Positions 49,901-60,746 of a stretch of 64,000 nt of DNA are shown here, piece after piece. Where the stretch lies: contig NZ_JAFIQV010000002.1 of NCBI RefSeq assembly GCF_017356015.1, forward strand, positions 186,001-250,000. The letters are read 5' to 3'. Numbering within the stretch: the stretch's first letter is position 1; each line of letters starts with the position of its first letter. The DNA comes from Azospirillum sp. SYSU D00513 (GTDB lineage Bacteria; Pseudomonadota; Alphaproteobacteria; Azospirillales; Azospirillaceae). The translations under genes were made by a program, and so were the position numbers. The notes beneath the pieces are model-generated. The model had not been told where the DNA came from and made no database searches. It saw only the letters and a list, made by a program, of their open reading frames with translations.

Positions 49901-50272
49901 ATGGCACGTGTTAAGCGCGGCGTTACCACCCACGCCCGTCACCGCAAGATCCTGAAGCTCGCCAAGGGCTACCGGGGCCGGAACTCCAAGAACTTCCGGA
50001 TCGCGATCGAGAAGGTCGAAAAGGCGCTTCAATACGCCTACCGCGACCGCCGCAACAAGAAGCGCAATTTCCGCGGCCTGTGGATCCAGCGCATCAACGC
50101 CGGCGTCCGCCAGTATGGCCTGACCTACTCGCGCTTCATGAACGGCATCAAGCTGGCCGGCATCGAGATCGACCGCAAGGTCCTGTCCGACCTGGCCGGC
50201 CGCGAGCCGGAGTCCTTCAAGATCCTGGTCGACCAGGCCCAGGCCGCTCTGGACTCCAAGAAGGCCGCCTGA
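49901..50272 (+). CDS. rplT: 50S ribosomal protein L20
   Basis: 123 residues. [34 protein letters not shown] is the family start. It is an early assembly protein of the large subunit and a translational repressor of its own operon in many bacteria. A terminator follows at 50315. Confidence 0.99.
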   Translation: MARVKRGVTTHARHRKILKLAKGYRGRNSKNFRIAIEKVEKALQYAYRDRRNKKRNFRGLWIQRINAGVRQYGLTYSRFMNGIKLAGIEIDRKVLSDLAGREPESFKILVDQAQAALDSKKAA

Positions 50273-50314
50273 TCTCCGCTTCCAGGCGGGGCCCCGGGCG
50301 CCAGACAGCATGAA

Positions 50315-50347
50315 GGGAGCCGGGCCTCTGGGTCCGGCTCCCTTTTT
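50315..50347 (+). terminator. Rho-independent terminator between rplT and pheS
   Basis: GGGAGCCGG pairs with CCGGCTCCC (10-base loop) followed by TTTTT. It could end the rpmI-rplT message or act as an attenuator for pheST; no leader peptide was recognised upstream of it. Confidence 0.85.
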
Positions 50348-50402
50348 GTCGTTCAGGACCCGATTTCAATTCGCGAATTCCTCCAGTGCAGCGGGAAGAG
50401 CC

Positions 50403-51485
50403 ATGTCGGACGCGCTGAAGAACGAACTCCTGTCGCAGGTCGAGGCCGCCGCGGACCTCGCCGCGCTGGAAGAGGTGCGGGTGACCGCGCTCGGCAAGAA
50501 GGGCCGCATCACCGGCCTCATGAAGGAGCTGGGCGGCCTGTCGCCGGATGAGCGCCGCGAGCGCGGCCAGGCGCTGAACGTGCTGAAGGACGAGATCGCC
50601 TCGGCAATCGACGCCCGCAAGGCGGAGCTTGCCCGCGCGCATCTGGAAGCGCGGCTCGAGGCCGAGCGCATCGACGTCACCCTGCCGGTCCGCCCCGAGG
50701 CCGAGGGGCGCATCCACCCGATCAGCCAGACCATCGACGAGATGGTCGCCATCTTCGCCGAGATGGGCTTCACGGTCGCCGAAGGGCCGGACGTCGAGGA
50801 CGACTTCCACAACTTCACCGCCCTGAACTTCCCGCCGGGCCACCCGGCCCGCGACATGCACGACACCTTCTATCTGCCGGACGCGCCCTCGGAAAATGGC
50901 GCCGACAAGAAGATGCTGCTGCGCACCCACACCAGCCCGGTGCAGGTCCGCACCATGCTGAACAAGAAGCCGCCGATCCGCATCATCGCGCCGGGCCGCA
51001 CCTACCGGTCCGACTACGACATGACGCACACCCCGATGTTCCACCAGATCGAGGGGCTGGTCATCGACGAGGCGACCAACATGGGGCACCTGAAGGGCTG
51101 CCTGATCGAGTTCTGCCGCGCCTTCTTCGACGTGGACGACCTGCCGTTGCGCTTCCGTCCGAGCTTCTTCCCCTTCACCGAGCCCTCGGCGGAGGTGGAC
51201 ATCGGCTGTTCGCGCAAGGGCGGCGAGCTGAAGCTCGGCAACCACGGCGACTGGCTGGAGATCCTGGGCTGCGGCATGGTCCACCCGAACGTGCTGGAAG
51301 CCTGCGGCATCGACAGCACGCGCTACCAGGGCTTCGCCTTCGGCATGGGGATCGAGCGCGTCGCGATGCTGAAATACGGCATCCCCGACCTGCGCACCTT
51401 CTTCGAGGCGGACCTGCGCTGGCTGAAGCATTACGGCTTCGTTCCCCTCGACGTTCCCAGCATGGCCCAGGGCCTGACGCGCTAA
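50403..51485 (+). CDS. pheS: Phenylalanyl-tRNA synthetase alpha subunit
   Basis: 360 residues from ATG 50403. N-terminal coiled-coil (about 1-85) and a class II core with motif 2 in [26 protein letters not shown] and motif 3 in [17 protein letters not shown]. Forms an alpha2beta2 enzyme with PheT. The frame remains open upstream of 50403, with four Phe codons at 50343-50375, but the family begins here. Confidence 0.99.
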   Translation: MSDALKNELLSQVEAAADLAALEEVRVTALGKKGRITGLMKELGGLSPDERRERGQALNVLKDEIASAIDARKAELARAHLEARLEAERIDVTLPVRPEAEGRIHPISQTIDEMVAIFAEMGFTVAEGPDVEDDFHNFTALNFPPGHPARDMHDTFYLPDAPSENGADKKMLLRTHTSPVQVRTMLNKKPPIRIIAPGRTYRSDYDMTHTPMFHQIEGLVIDEATNMGHLKGCLIEFCRAFFDVDDLPLRFRPSFFPFTEPSAEVDIGCSRKGGELKLGNHGDWLEILGCGMVHPNVLEACGIDSTRYQGFAFGMGIERVAMLKYGIPDLRTFFEADLRWLKHYGFVPLDVPSMAQGLTR

Positions 51486-51498
51486 AGGAGCCGGACCC

Positions 51499-53910
51499 AT
51501 GAAGTTCACGCTGTCCTGGCTGAAGGACCATCTGGAAACCGACGCCACGCTCGACCGGATCACCGAAAAGCTCACCAGCCTCGGGCTGGAGGTGGAGGGG
51601 ATCAAGGACCGTTCGGCGGAGCTGGCGCCCTTCCGCATCGCCCATGTCGTCACGGCGGAGAAGCACCCGGACGCGGACAAGCTGCGCGTCCTGACGGTGG
51701 ACACCGGGTCCGGGACGCTGCAGGTCGTCTGCGGCGCGCCGAACGCGCGCGCCGGCATGAAGGGCGTCTTCGCGCCGGTCGGCACCTATGTGCCCGGCTC
51801 CGACATCACGCTGAAGAAGGGCGTCATCCGCGGCGTCGAGTCGAACGGGATGATGTGCTCGGAGCGCGAGCTGACCCTGTCGGACGAGCACAACGGCATC
51901 ATCGAGCTGCCGGACGACGCGCCGGTCGGCGCCTCCTTCGCCGACTTCGCGGGGCTGAACGACCCGGTCATCGACATCAACCTGACGCCGGACCGCGCCG
52001 ACTGCGCCGGCGTGCGCGGCATCGCGCGCGACCTCGCCGCCGCCGGGCTCGGCACGCTGAAGCCCTTGTCGGGCGGCCGTCTGGAGTCCGAGCCGGTGAA
52101 GGGCGCGTTCCCGTGCCCGGTCAGCGTCACGGTCGAGCGGCCGGACGCCTGCCCGCTGTTCGTCGGGCGCGTCATCCGCGGCGTGAAGAACGGCCCCAGC
52201 CCGAAGTGGCTGCAGGACAAGCTGATCGCCATCGGGCTGCGCCCGATCTCGGCGCTGGTGGATATCACCAACTACATGACCTTCGACGTTGCGCGCCCGC
52301 TGCACGTCTTCGACGCCGACAAGGTGACGGGCGGCATCACGGTGCGCATGGGGCGCGGGGGCGAGACGCTCAAGGCGCTGAACGGCAAGGAATACGCGCT
52401 GGACGGCGAGATGACGGTGATCGCCGCCTCCAACGGCGTCGAGTCGCTGGCCGGCATCGTCGGCGGCGAGGAGTCCGGCTGCACCGAGGCGACCAGCACC
52501 GTCTTCGTGGAAGCGGCGCTGTTCGACCCGGTGCGCACGGCCCAGACCGGCCGGCGGCTGGGGGCGGAGTCCGACGCGCGCTACCGCTTCGAACGCGGTC
52601 TCGACCCGGCCGCCGTCTTCCAGGGGATGGAGCGCGCCACGCGCCTGATCCTGGAGCTGTGCGGCGGCGAGCCGTCGGAGCTGACCGTCGCCGGCCGTGA
52701 GCCGGAGTGGCAGCGCAGCCTGCCCCTGCGCCCGAACCGCGTGAAGCATCTGGGCGGGGTGGACCTCGCCATCGACGCGCAGATCCGCATCCTGAAGGCG
52801 CTGGGCTTCGCGGTGGAGCGGGAGGAGGCCGACGGCACCCTGCGCATCGCCGTCCCTTCCTGGCGCGCCGACGTGCATGGCGAGGCGGACCTCGTCGAGG
52901 AGGTGCTGCGCGTCCATGGCTTCGACGCCATCCCGGTGACGCCGCTGCCCTGCGACACGGTGCTGACCCGCCCGGCCCTGACCGCCAGGCAGCGCCGGGT
53001 CGGGCTTGCCCGCCGCACGCTGGCGGCGCGCGGCCTGAACGAGGCGGTGACCTGGTCCTTCACCTCGGCCGCCGTGGCCGCGCTGTTCGGCGGCGTGAAC
53101 GAGGGGCTGCGGCTGGTCAACCCGATCAGCGCCGACCTGGACGTCATGCGCCCGTCGATCCTCGGCAACCTGATCCAGGCGGCCGGCCGCAACGCCGACC
53201 GCGGCATCGCCGACGTCCGGCTGTTCGAGCTGGGTGCCGCCTTCCGCACGCCGGCCCCCGACGGGCAGGACACGGTGGCGGCGGGCTTGCGCGCCGGTCA
53301 GGCCGTGCCGCGCCACTGGGCGGAGAAGGCGCGGGGCGTGGACGTCTTCGATGCCAAGGCCGACGCCATGGCGGTGCTGGAGGCGGCGGGCGCTCCGACC
53401 GCCAACCTGCAGGTGACGACGGACGCGCCGGTCTGGTACCACCCCGGCCGCTCCGGCGTGCTGCGGCTCGGCCCGACCGTGATGGGGCGCTTCGGCGAGA
53501 TCCACCCGTCGGTGCTGGAGGCGCTCGGCGTCAAGGGACCGGTCGTCGGCTTCGAGGTGATGCTGGACGCCATCCCGCTGCCCAAGAAGAAGGGCGGCAC
53601 GGCCAAGCCGATGGTCCAGCTCTCCAACTTCCAGCCGGTGGAGCGCGACTTCGCCTTCGTCGTCGCGCGTTCGGTTGAGGCCGACAAGATCGTCCGCGCC
53701 GCCAAGGGTGCCGACAAGGCGCTGGTCCGCGACGTGACGGTGTTCGACGTCTACCAGGGGCCGGGTGTCGAGGAGGGGGCCAAGTCTGTGGCGGTCTCCG
53801 TCACCTACCAGCCGGCCGACCGCACCCTGACCGACGAGGAGATCGAGGCCGTCGGCCAGAAGATCGTCGCCGCCGTGGTCAAGGCGACGGGCGGGGCGCT
53901 GAGGGGCTGA
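51499..53910 (+). CDS. pheT: Phenylalanyl-tRNA synthetase beta subunit
   Basis: 803 residues, normal length. An N-terminal EMAP-type tRNA-binding domain (about 40-150, KHPDADKLRVLTVDTG), B3/B4 editing domains with ALVDITNYMTFDVARPLHVFDADKV, B5, a catalytic-like module and a C-terminal anticodon-binding FDX-ACB domain (NFQPVERDFAFVV). It starts 13 bases after pheS. Confidence 0.99.
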   Translation: MKFTLSWLKDHLETDATLDRITEKLTSLGLEVEGIKDRSAELAPFRIAHVVTAEKHPDADKLRVLTVDTGSGTLQVVCGAPNARAGMKGVFAPVGTYVPGSDITLKKGVIRGVESNGMMCSERELTLSDEHNGIIELPDDAPVGASFADFAGLNDPVIDINLTPDRADCAGVRGIARDLAAAGLGTLKPLSGGRLESEPVKGAFPCPVSVTVERPDACPLFVGRVIRGVKNGPSPKWLQDKLIAIGLRPISALVDITNYMTFDVARPLHVFDADKVTGGITVRMGRGGETLKALNGKEYALDGEMTVIAASNGVESLAGIVGGEESGCTEATSTVFVEAALFDPVRTAQTGRRLGAESDARYRFERGLDPAAVFQGMERATRLILELCGGEPSELTVAGREPEWQRSLPLRPNRVKHLGGVDLAIDAQIRILKALGFAVEREEADGTLRIAVPSWRADVHGEADLVEEVLRVHGFDAIPVTPLPCDTVLTRPALTARQRRVGLARRTLAARGLNEAVTWSFTSAAVAALFGGVNEGLRLVNPISADLDVMRPSILGNLIQAAGRNADRGIADVRLFELGAAFRTPAPDGQDTVAAGLRAGQAVPRHWAEKARGVDVFDAKADAMAVLEAAGAPTANLQVTTDAPVWYHPGRSGVLRLGPTVMGRFGEIHPSVLEALGVKGPVVGFEVMLDAIPLPKKKGGTAKPMVQLSNFQPVERDFAFVVARSVEADKIVRAAKGADKALVRDVTVFDVYQGPGVEEGAKSVAVSVTYQPADRTLTDEEIEAVGQKIVAAVVKATGGALRG

Positions 53911-53943
53911 CCGGCTCCCGGCCGCATTCCCTATCCGGAGGAG

Positions 53944-53976
53944 GGCTCCCGCTTCAGGGCGGGGGCCTTTTTCTTT
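53944..53976 (+). terminator. Rho-independent terminator after pheT
   Basis: GGCTCCCGC pairs with GCGGGGGCC (one wobble, 6-base loop), then TTTTTCTTT. Confidence 0.85.
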
Positions 53977-54329
53977 GCCCGCCTTCCTTCGGCGGGCGCC
54001 GTCCGGGGCGGCCGTCCTGGACGGCTTAGCCATCATCCTCTATGCGTTTTTGGGGAGTTGAGAAGGCTTTTGGCTTTACATTAGGCTGAATTAAGACCGA
54101 AATCAGAACAAGCGCGGCTCTGCCCAAAGGTGGAGCCTCACTTTGGTGCCGACGCTTTCCTTGGGTGGTCTGTTGCGATCTGTTGAGGGGTGTTCGAAGC
54201 GCACCCCTGCGGTTTCTGGCATTCTTTCGACTGGCATTCCAGAACGGCCCGTTTCCCTTCGGCAATGGACCGTGGGGGAAAGCGAGCCTTTCGGAACGAA
54301 AAACCACAAAGAACAGGGCTGGAACGACC
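53977..54329. other. Intergenic region before the single-domain response regulator
   Basis: 353 bases, richer in A and T than most of the window (54040-54120). Contains an inverted repeat AGGGGTG/CACCCCT (54186-54192, 54202-54208) and a direct repeat CTGGCATTC at 54216-54224 and 54231-54239. Short frames on both strands have no recognisable product. Confidence 0.5.
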
Positions 54330-54848
54330 ATGTGGCAAGCAGCGAACAGGGCCTCCGGAGGGGCAATCGTCCCGCACGCGCTCCTCGGTGACGGGGGAGC
54401 CGACGACGCAGGGGATGCGGCGGAGGGGGGACCCTTACCCGCCGCCGGGGGCAGCCGTTTGGTCGTCGTCGTGGACGACGAACCCTTCATCGTCGAAGGG
54501 TTGTCGCTGCTGCTGAAGGGGTGGGGCTACGAGGTGGTCGCCGCGCAATCCATCGACGAGCTGGCCCAGCGGCTGCCGGCCATCCGGGAGGTGCCGGGGC
54601 TCGTGCTGGCCGACCATTTCCTGCCGCAGGGCGGCTCCGGGATCGAGGCGGTGGAGATGGTGCGGCGGCACGCCGGGGCGCCCGTTCCCGCGATCATCCT
54701 GACCGGCGACACGGCGCCGGAACGGCTCGCCGAGGCGTCGGCGCGCGGCTGCGGCCTGCTGCACAAGCCGGTGCAGGTGGCGCCCCTGCGCGATGCCGTG
54801 GATAAGGCCATGGGCAAGGGGGCGGGCCAGGGCCAGGGCCAGGCCTAG
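54330..54848 (+). CDS. Single-domain response regulator
   Basis: 172 residues from ATG 54330. A 45-residue Ala/Gly-rich N-terminus precedes a receiver: VVVVDDEPFIVEGLSLLLKGWGYEV, phospho-acceptor region VLADHFLPQGGSG, ILTGDTAPE and HKPVQVAPLRDAV. Receivers with LADHFLP resemble those at the end of hybrid PAS kinases. No output domain and no adjacent kinase. It could serve the hybrid kinase at 17.9 kb or another system. Confidence 0.85.
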   Translation: MWQAANRASGGAIVPHALLGDGGADDAGDAAEGGPLPAAGGSRLVVVVDDEPFIVEGLSLLLKGWGYEVVAAQSIDELAQRLPAIREVPGLVLADHFLPQGGSGIEAVEMVRRHAGAPVPAIILTGDTAPERLAEASARGCGLLHKPVQVAPLRDAVDKAMGKGAGQGQGQA

Positions 54849-54855
54849 AGGCCGG

Positions 54856-55233
54856 TCAGCGGCGCGGGCTGGCGGGTGGCGGCGGGGCGAGCAGGGCCGG
54901 GTCGAGGGAGTCCGCCGGCACATAGCCGATGGGGCGCCCGCCGATCGCGACCTCGGTCCAGCTCGTGCCGCGCGGCGTGCCCAGCGCGTTCAGCGCCGCG
55001 CCCTTCTTCATGGTGCGCAGGATGCGCGCGTTCTCGCTCGGGCCGATCCGGACCTCGACGTCGCGGTTCAGCACGACCTCGCCGGTCAGCGGACCGCCGA
55101 GGATGACGGGGTTCTGCGCCCAGGCCGGCGCTGAGAAGGGCGCGGCACCGGTCCAGAGCAGCGCGAGCGCCAGGGTCAGAGCGGGAGCAGCAGACCAGCT
55201 TGCCATGAACAGCCTCATCGAACGGGCCGCCAT
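54856..55233 (-). CDS. Exported SH3-like domain protein
   Basis: 125 residues from ATG 55233, behind AGAGGG. The signal peptide is long (MAARSMRLFMASWSAAPALTLALALLWTGAAPFSAPAWAQ). The mature part is one bacterial SH3-type domain (GPLTGEVVLNRDVEVRIGPSENARILRTMKKGAALNALGTPRGTSWTEVAIGGRPIGYVPADSL). Later ATGs at 55218 and 55206 are alternatives. Such domains often bind peptidoglycan, but the target is unknown. Convergent with the response regulator gene. Confidence 0.82.
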   Translation of the reverse strand: MAARSMRLFMASWSAAPALTLALALLWTGAAPFSAPAWAQNPVILGGPLTGEVVLNRDVEVRIGPSENARILRTMKKGAALNALGTPRGTSWTEVAIGGRPIGYVPADSLDPALLAPPPPASPRR

Positions 55234-55400
55234 CGTGCCCTCTAGGCATTGTGCCCCGGAGGGGCGGGGCGGGGCAACAGGGGCTTTCCCGCCCCTCGGG
55301 AAGGCCGGGCCGGCTCGGGAACGGGGGGCGGCCGTCCGCGTTTTCCTCAATCTGCAAGGCGAACCAAGAAGAATGGCGCCCACCGGAACAGGAGAGCAGC

Positions 55401-55817
55401 ATGGAGAAGGCCAACGTCAACGATCTGTCGAGCCTGGAGCGGGTCTATCCCCGCGACGCCTACGAGGAAGAGGCGCGGCGGAACGCCCAGGACAAGAACA
55501 CGGTCCATCACGGGCTGAAGATCCTGTCCGCGCCGGACGGCGAGGGCAACTTCGACGTGATGCGGGCGAACCGCCATGTCGGCGAGGTCCCGGCCCCGAC
55601 CCATTCGCTGTTCGTCTGCCCCTTCCTGCCGGCGGCCGAACAGGAGCAGTTCACCCAGGACCGCAACTACGGCGGCCCGATCCAGAAGCCCGAGGGAACG
55701 GAGAACCGGACCGATCCCTATCAGGCCTTCCTGGCGCAGGTCGTCGCCACCGCGAAATCCGCCGACTTCCCGCCGACCGACGGCGAGGAACGGCTGAAGG
55801 GCTTCCACGGCGGCTGA
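55401..55817 (+). CDS. Protein of unknown function
   Basis: 138 residues from ATG 55401, with AGGAGAG upstream. Hydrophilic, no membrane segment or signal peptide, one cysteine (FVCPFLP). The N-terminal part is acidic (ERVYPRDAYEEEARRNAQDK). Tyr/Asp/Pro-rich stretches recur. No family is recognised. The gene lies between the SH3-like gene (divergent) and lepA (convergent), and ends at a hairpin at 55833. Confidence 0.75.
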   Translation: MEKANVNDLSSLERVYPRDAYEEEARRNAQDKNTVHHGLKILSAPDGEGNFDVMRANRHVGEVPAPTHSLFVCPFLPAAEQEQFTQDRNYGGPIQKPEGTENRTDPYQAFLAQVVATAKSADFPPTDGEERLKGFHGG

Positions 55818-55832
55818 TACGATTTTCATGAC

Positions 55833-55853
55833 GTCCTGACCTGTGGTCAGGAC
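55833..55853 (+). terminator. Short hairpin after the gene at 55401
   Basis: GTCCTGACC pairs perfectly with GGTCAGGAC around TGT. Only TT follows, so termination is uncertain. Confidence 0.5.
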
Positions 55854-55905
55854 TTCCGCGCCACGACTTCCTCGCCAGGGGGCGCGGGGCCGCAGTCGCG
55901 GCCCT

Positions 55906-55944
55906 ATACCGGGCTCGGAGGTCGGAATTTTCCGAGCCCGGTAT
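55906..55944. repeat. Perfect 14-bp inverted repeat
   Basis: ATACCGGGCTCGGA (55906-55919) and its exact inverse (55931-55944), 11 bases apart, in the space between two convergent genes. Function unknown: RNA structure, terminator or protein site. Confidence 0.7.
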
Positions 55945-55993
55945 GAGAACCCACAAAACGGTCCAGGGCCTTCCGGCCCTGGCCGGGGGACAT

Positions 55994-56022
55994 GGAAAAG
56001 GGGGCCGGCGGCCCCCTTTTCC
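55994..56022. terminator. Bidirectional terminator between convergent genes
   Basis: GGAAAAGGGGGCC and its exact inverse GGCCCCCTTTTCC (3-base loop) give a T run after the stem on either strand. It is 25 bases past the lepA stop. Confidence 0.85.
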
Positions 56023-56046
56023 TTGCGCAGCAATCCCAAACGCTCG

Positions 56047-57849
<1,803 letters not shown>

Positions 57850-57978
57850 CGGTGCCCGGAGCCCTGGTTTGCCCGGAACATAGGGCGTAGGGGCGTTTGG
57901 CGCAACGACGGTCTGCGGATGCCGAAAGTTGGTCTCGGCCGCAAAATATAGCCACGCTCGTGCTATGCTTTTTTTGGA

Positions 57979-59058
57979 GTGCAAAGGCTATGGGGTAGCA
58001 AGATGTTGGCTTGCAAAGATAATAGATATTTTCCAATCCTTCGTGGAAGAAAAAGCGACATCGATGCGCTCTCGAAGCTAGGCACGCAGGAAGCCTCTCA
58101 GGTTATTCCTATATTAATATTAGGATTGGTTGATAGCTATTTTTGGAATTTCTATGAAGAGCCGGAAGATGCCATAGAAAATGCTGAAAGGGTGGCCGGT
58201 TACATTCGGCGTGGGAGCTTGCAATGTCCAGAAATACTCTTGGATTTCACGGAGTTGCTGAAGCGGGCGATGCCGGAGCATATTCCACACATATTAGAAG
58301 TACTTAGTCCGTGGGCTTTGGGGTTGCCGGTTAAGCCTGTACTGACCTTGAGCGGTGATTTTTATTCAGTCGAAAAACTGTTTCATTTTTTCAGTGAAAA
58401 ATACGACGGTGTATCTCTGCGTTTTTGCAGAAACGCTTTCCCGCAAGTTCTTTTTGGAGTGGTAAGAAATAGGGTTGAAGAATATATTGTAAAAGCTCCT
58501 TATTCAATTGTCGATTTCGAGCAGTCTGCTAATGACTTTTTGGTCTGTTCAGGGCTATTGAAATTGTATCAAAGCATCACGAGAAACAAGATGTCATCAG
58601 AGAAAGGCCTGGTTCTATCCGGCACTTCGATACCTTCAATAAACATGTGCGATAAATCCTATGGCGTAGGCTGCATTGAATTCCGAAGGTATGAACATGT
58701 AAGAAATGCAGAAATGATATTTCCAGAAATAACAAATGTGTGCTTTTCTGACCATACGGTTTTCCCGTTGGTTAATGGGCGTTCTATCACAGGAGGCCGA
58801 AAAGCGGTTCGGTATACAACAGATCACGGGCTAATTTTTCCCTTCGGTCCCAAGATTAAAATTCAGGATCCAGATGTTTACAGCAATCTATGTAGAATGA
58901 TTGTTGAGGATGAAAACTACAAAGGTGTTAGCTTTTCATGGGGTGATTCACATATCATGGAATGTGCCCGGGGTTTGATCTCAAGAAACCAAACAACCTG
59001 GATATCCGCTGCCATAAATCACCACATTACCTCAGTAGTAAAACATCTCAGAGAATAA
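57979..59058 (+). CDS. Beta family protein (T4 beta-like), AT-rich and probably acquired
   Basis: 359 residues from GTG 57979, or 351 from ATG 58003, which is more likely. The start [34 protein letters not shown] matches the opening of the beta protein family (PF14350-like). The later [19 protein letters not shown] and [16 protein letters not shown] are of the same character. The function of the family is not established. Base composition is about 40% GC in the lines counted by eye, against roughly 70% around it, and the codons are AT-rich. It sits between lepA and glgA without integrase, tRNA or repeats. It is the most foreign-looking gene in the window. Confidence 0.75.
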   Translation: MQRLWGSKMLACKDNRYFPILRGRKSDIDALSKLGTQEASQVIPILILGLVDSYFWNFYEEPEDAIENAERVAGYIRRGSLQCPEILLDFTELLKRAMPEHIPHILEVLSPWALGLPVKPVLTLSGDFYSVEKLFHFFSEKYDGVSLRFCRNAFPQVLFGVVRNRVEEYIVKAPYSIVDFEQSANDFLVCSGLLKLYQSITRNKMSSEKGLVLSGTSIPSINMCDKSYGVGCIEFRRYEHVRNAEMIFPEITNVCFSDHTVFPLVNGRSITGGRKAVRYTTDHGLIFPFGPKIKIQDPDVYSNLCRMIVEDENYKGVSFSWGDSHIMECARGLISRNQTTWISAAINHHITSVVKHLRE

Positions 59059-59140
59059 AAGTAGATCTATTTTTAATCCCTTAATCTCGGACGACTCAAG
59101 TGTAGGGCCGGGATAGTCTTCTAGAGGCTGCCCGGCTAGC

Positions 59141-59161
59141 TTTGGTCTAGTTATGACCAAA
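59141..59161. terminator. Hairpin in the AT-rich flank after the beta-like gene
   Basis: TTTGGTC and GACCAAA are exact inverses separated by 7 bases (TAGTTAT). It may terminate the beta-like gene or the convergent glgA. No long T run follows. Confidence 0.45.
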
Positions 59162-59201
59162 CTCATAATATGCTCCGGGCATACTACAGATGCTCTCACC
59201 C

Positions 59202-60680
59202 CTATACCGACAGGCCGGGGATGGCGTTGCGGTACAGCTCCATGTACTCCTCGGCCGGGCGGTGCCAGCCGAAGTCGCGGGTCATGGCGCGCTGCTGCAT
59301 GGCCTGCCAGCGTTCGGGGCGGCGGTAGAGGGCGATGGCGCGGCGCAGAGCCCAGAGCATCTCCTGGACCGAGGCATTGACGAACTGGAAGCCGGTGGCG
59401 CTGCCGTCGATGGTGGCGGCGGGGTTGGCGTCGACGATGGTGTCGGCCAGCCCGCCGGTGCGGCGGACCAGCGGCAGGGTGCCGTAGCGCAGCCCGTAGA
59501 GCTGGGTCAGGCCGCAGGGCTCCGACCGCGAGGGCACGAGGATCAGGTCCGACCCGGCCTGCACGTGGTGGGACAGCGCCTCGTCGTAGCCGATGTGGAC
59601 GCCGACCGCACCCGGATGCCAGGCGGCGAGGTTGCGGAAGCCGGTCTCGCTGCCGGGATCGCCGGTGCCGAGCACGACGAGCTGCCCGCCCCAGCCGACC
59701 CACTGGCCGGCCGCCTCCAGCACGAGGTCCAGGCCCTTGTGCCAGGTCAGCCGGCTGATCACGCAGGCGATGGGGGCGTCGGGGCGGCGCTCCAGCCCGA
59801 AGCGGGCCTGGAGTTCCGCCTTGCACAGGTCCTTGCCGCCGAGATCGTCGGGGCCGTACTGGGCGGGGATGTGCGGATCGCGGGCGGGGTCCCAGATGCC
59901 GTAATCGACGCCGTTCAGGATGCCGCTGACATTGTCGGCGCGGCTGGCGAGCAGCCCTTCCAGCCCGTTGCCGTGCTCGGCCGTCTGGATCTCGTTGGCG
60001 TAGCTGGGGCTGACCGTGGTGAGGCGGTCGGCGTAGTAGCAGCCGGCCTTGAGATAGCCGATGCCGCCGTAATACTCGACGCCCTCGACCCGGAAGGAGG
60101 AGGAGGGCAGGCCGATGTCGCCCATCATCCAGGCGCCGAAGCGGCCCTGGTAGGCGATGTTGTGGATGGTCAGGACGGTCGCCGGGCGGACCGGGCCGCC
60201 GAAGCGGTCCGGGCGCAGCGCGATGTAGGCCGGCATGAGGCCGGCCTGCCAGTCGTGCCCGTGCAGCACGTCGGGCTGCCACCAGGGATCGTAGGGCTCG
60301 ATCCCGCAGAAGCCGGCCGCCGCCCAGGACAGGGCGGCGAAGCGCAGGTCGTTGTCCGGCCAGTCTTGGCCGTCCGGCCCCAGATAGGGGTTGCCCGGCC
60401 GGTTGTAGAGGGACGGCGCGTCCAGCACGTAGCACAGGACCCCGTCGGGCAGGCTGCCGATCAGCAGCCGGGCGCGGTCGCAGCCCGGCAGGTCGGTGAT
60501 CAGCTCGCCCACCTCGTGCAGGTTGGACAGGCCGTTCAGCACCGCCGGGTAGCCCGGCATCAGCAGGCGCATGTCGGCGCCGATGGCGTTGAGGGCGGGG
60601 GGAAGGGCCGCCGAAACGTCGGCCAGCCCCCCGGTCTTGACCAGGGGGTAGCATTCCGGCGTGACGTAGAGGACGCGCAT
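59202..60680 (-). CDS. glgA: Glycogen synthase (ADP-glucose type)
   Basis: 492 residues, usual length. GT5 family start MRVLYVTPECYPLVKTGGLADV, with the KTGGL site for ADP-glucose. A second conserved block GSEPCGLTQLYGLRYGTLP-like (SRSEPCGLTQLYGLRYG) holds the catalytic Glu. It elongates alpha-1,4 glucan. It follows glgC on the same strand with 66 bases between them. Confidence 0.98.
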   Translation of the reverse strand: MRVLYVTPECYPLVKTGGLADVSAALPPALNAIGADMRLLMPGYPAVLNGLSNLHEVGELITDLPGCDRARLLIGSLPDGVLCYVLDAPSLYNRPGNPYLGPDGQDWPDNDLRFAALSWAAAGFCGIEPYDPWWQPDVLHGHDWQAGLMPAYIALRPDRFGGPVRPATVLTIHNIAYQGRFGAWMMGDIGLPSSSFRVEGVEYYGGIGYLKAGCYYADRLTTVSPSYANEIQTAEHGNGLEGLLASRADNVSGILNGVDYGIWDPARDPHIPAQYGPDDLGGKDLCKAELQARFGLERRPDAPIACVISRLTWHKGLDLVLEAAGQWVGWGGQLVVLGTGDPGSETGFRNLAAWHPGAVGVHIGYDEALSHHVQAGSDLILVPSRSEPCGLTQLYGLRYGTLPLVRRTGGLADTIVDANPAATIDGSATGFQFVNASVQEMLWALRRAIALYRRPERWQAMQQRAMTRDFGWHRPAEEYMELYRNAIPGLSV

Positions 60681-60746
60681 CTGGGGGCGGGCTCGGCTTC
60701 TTGTTTTTCTTGGACGGACGTCTTGGGGCGGCCGCTCGGTCGGGGA

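Noticed and set aside
50343..50375. Phe-rich codons upstream of pheS as a possible attenuator leader peptide
   Set aside because: The Phe codons lie after the terminator hairpin and in frame with pheS, not in a separate short frame before the hairpin as in known pheST attenuation.
54026..54490. A 154-codon minus-strand frame before the single-domain response regulator
   Set aside because: No ribosome site, no family match, and it overlaps the receiver gene start; it reads as noncoding sequence.
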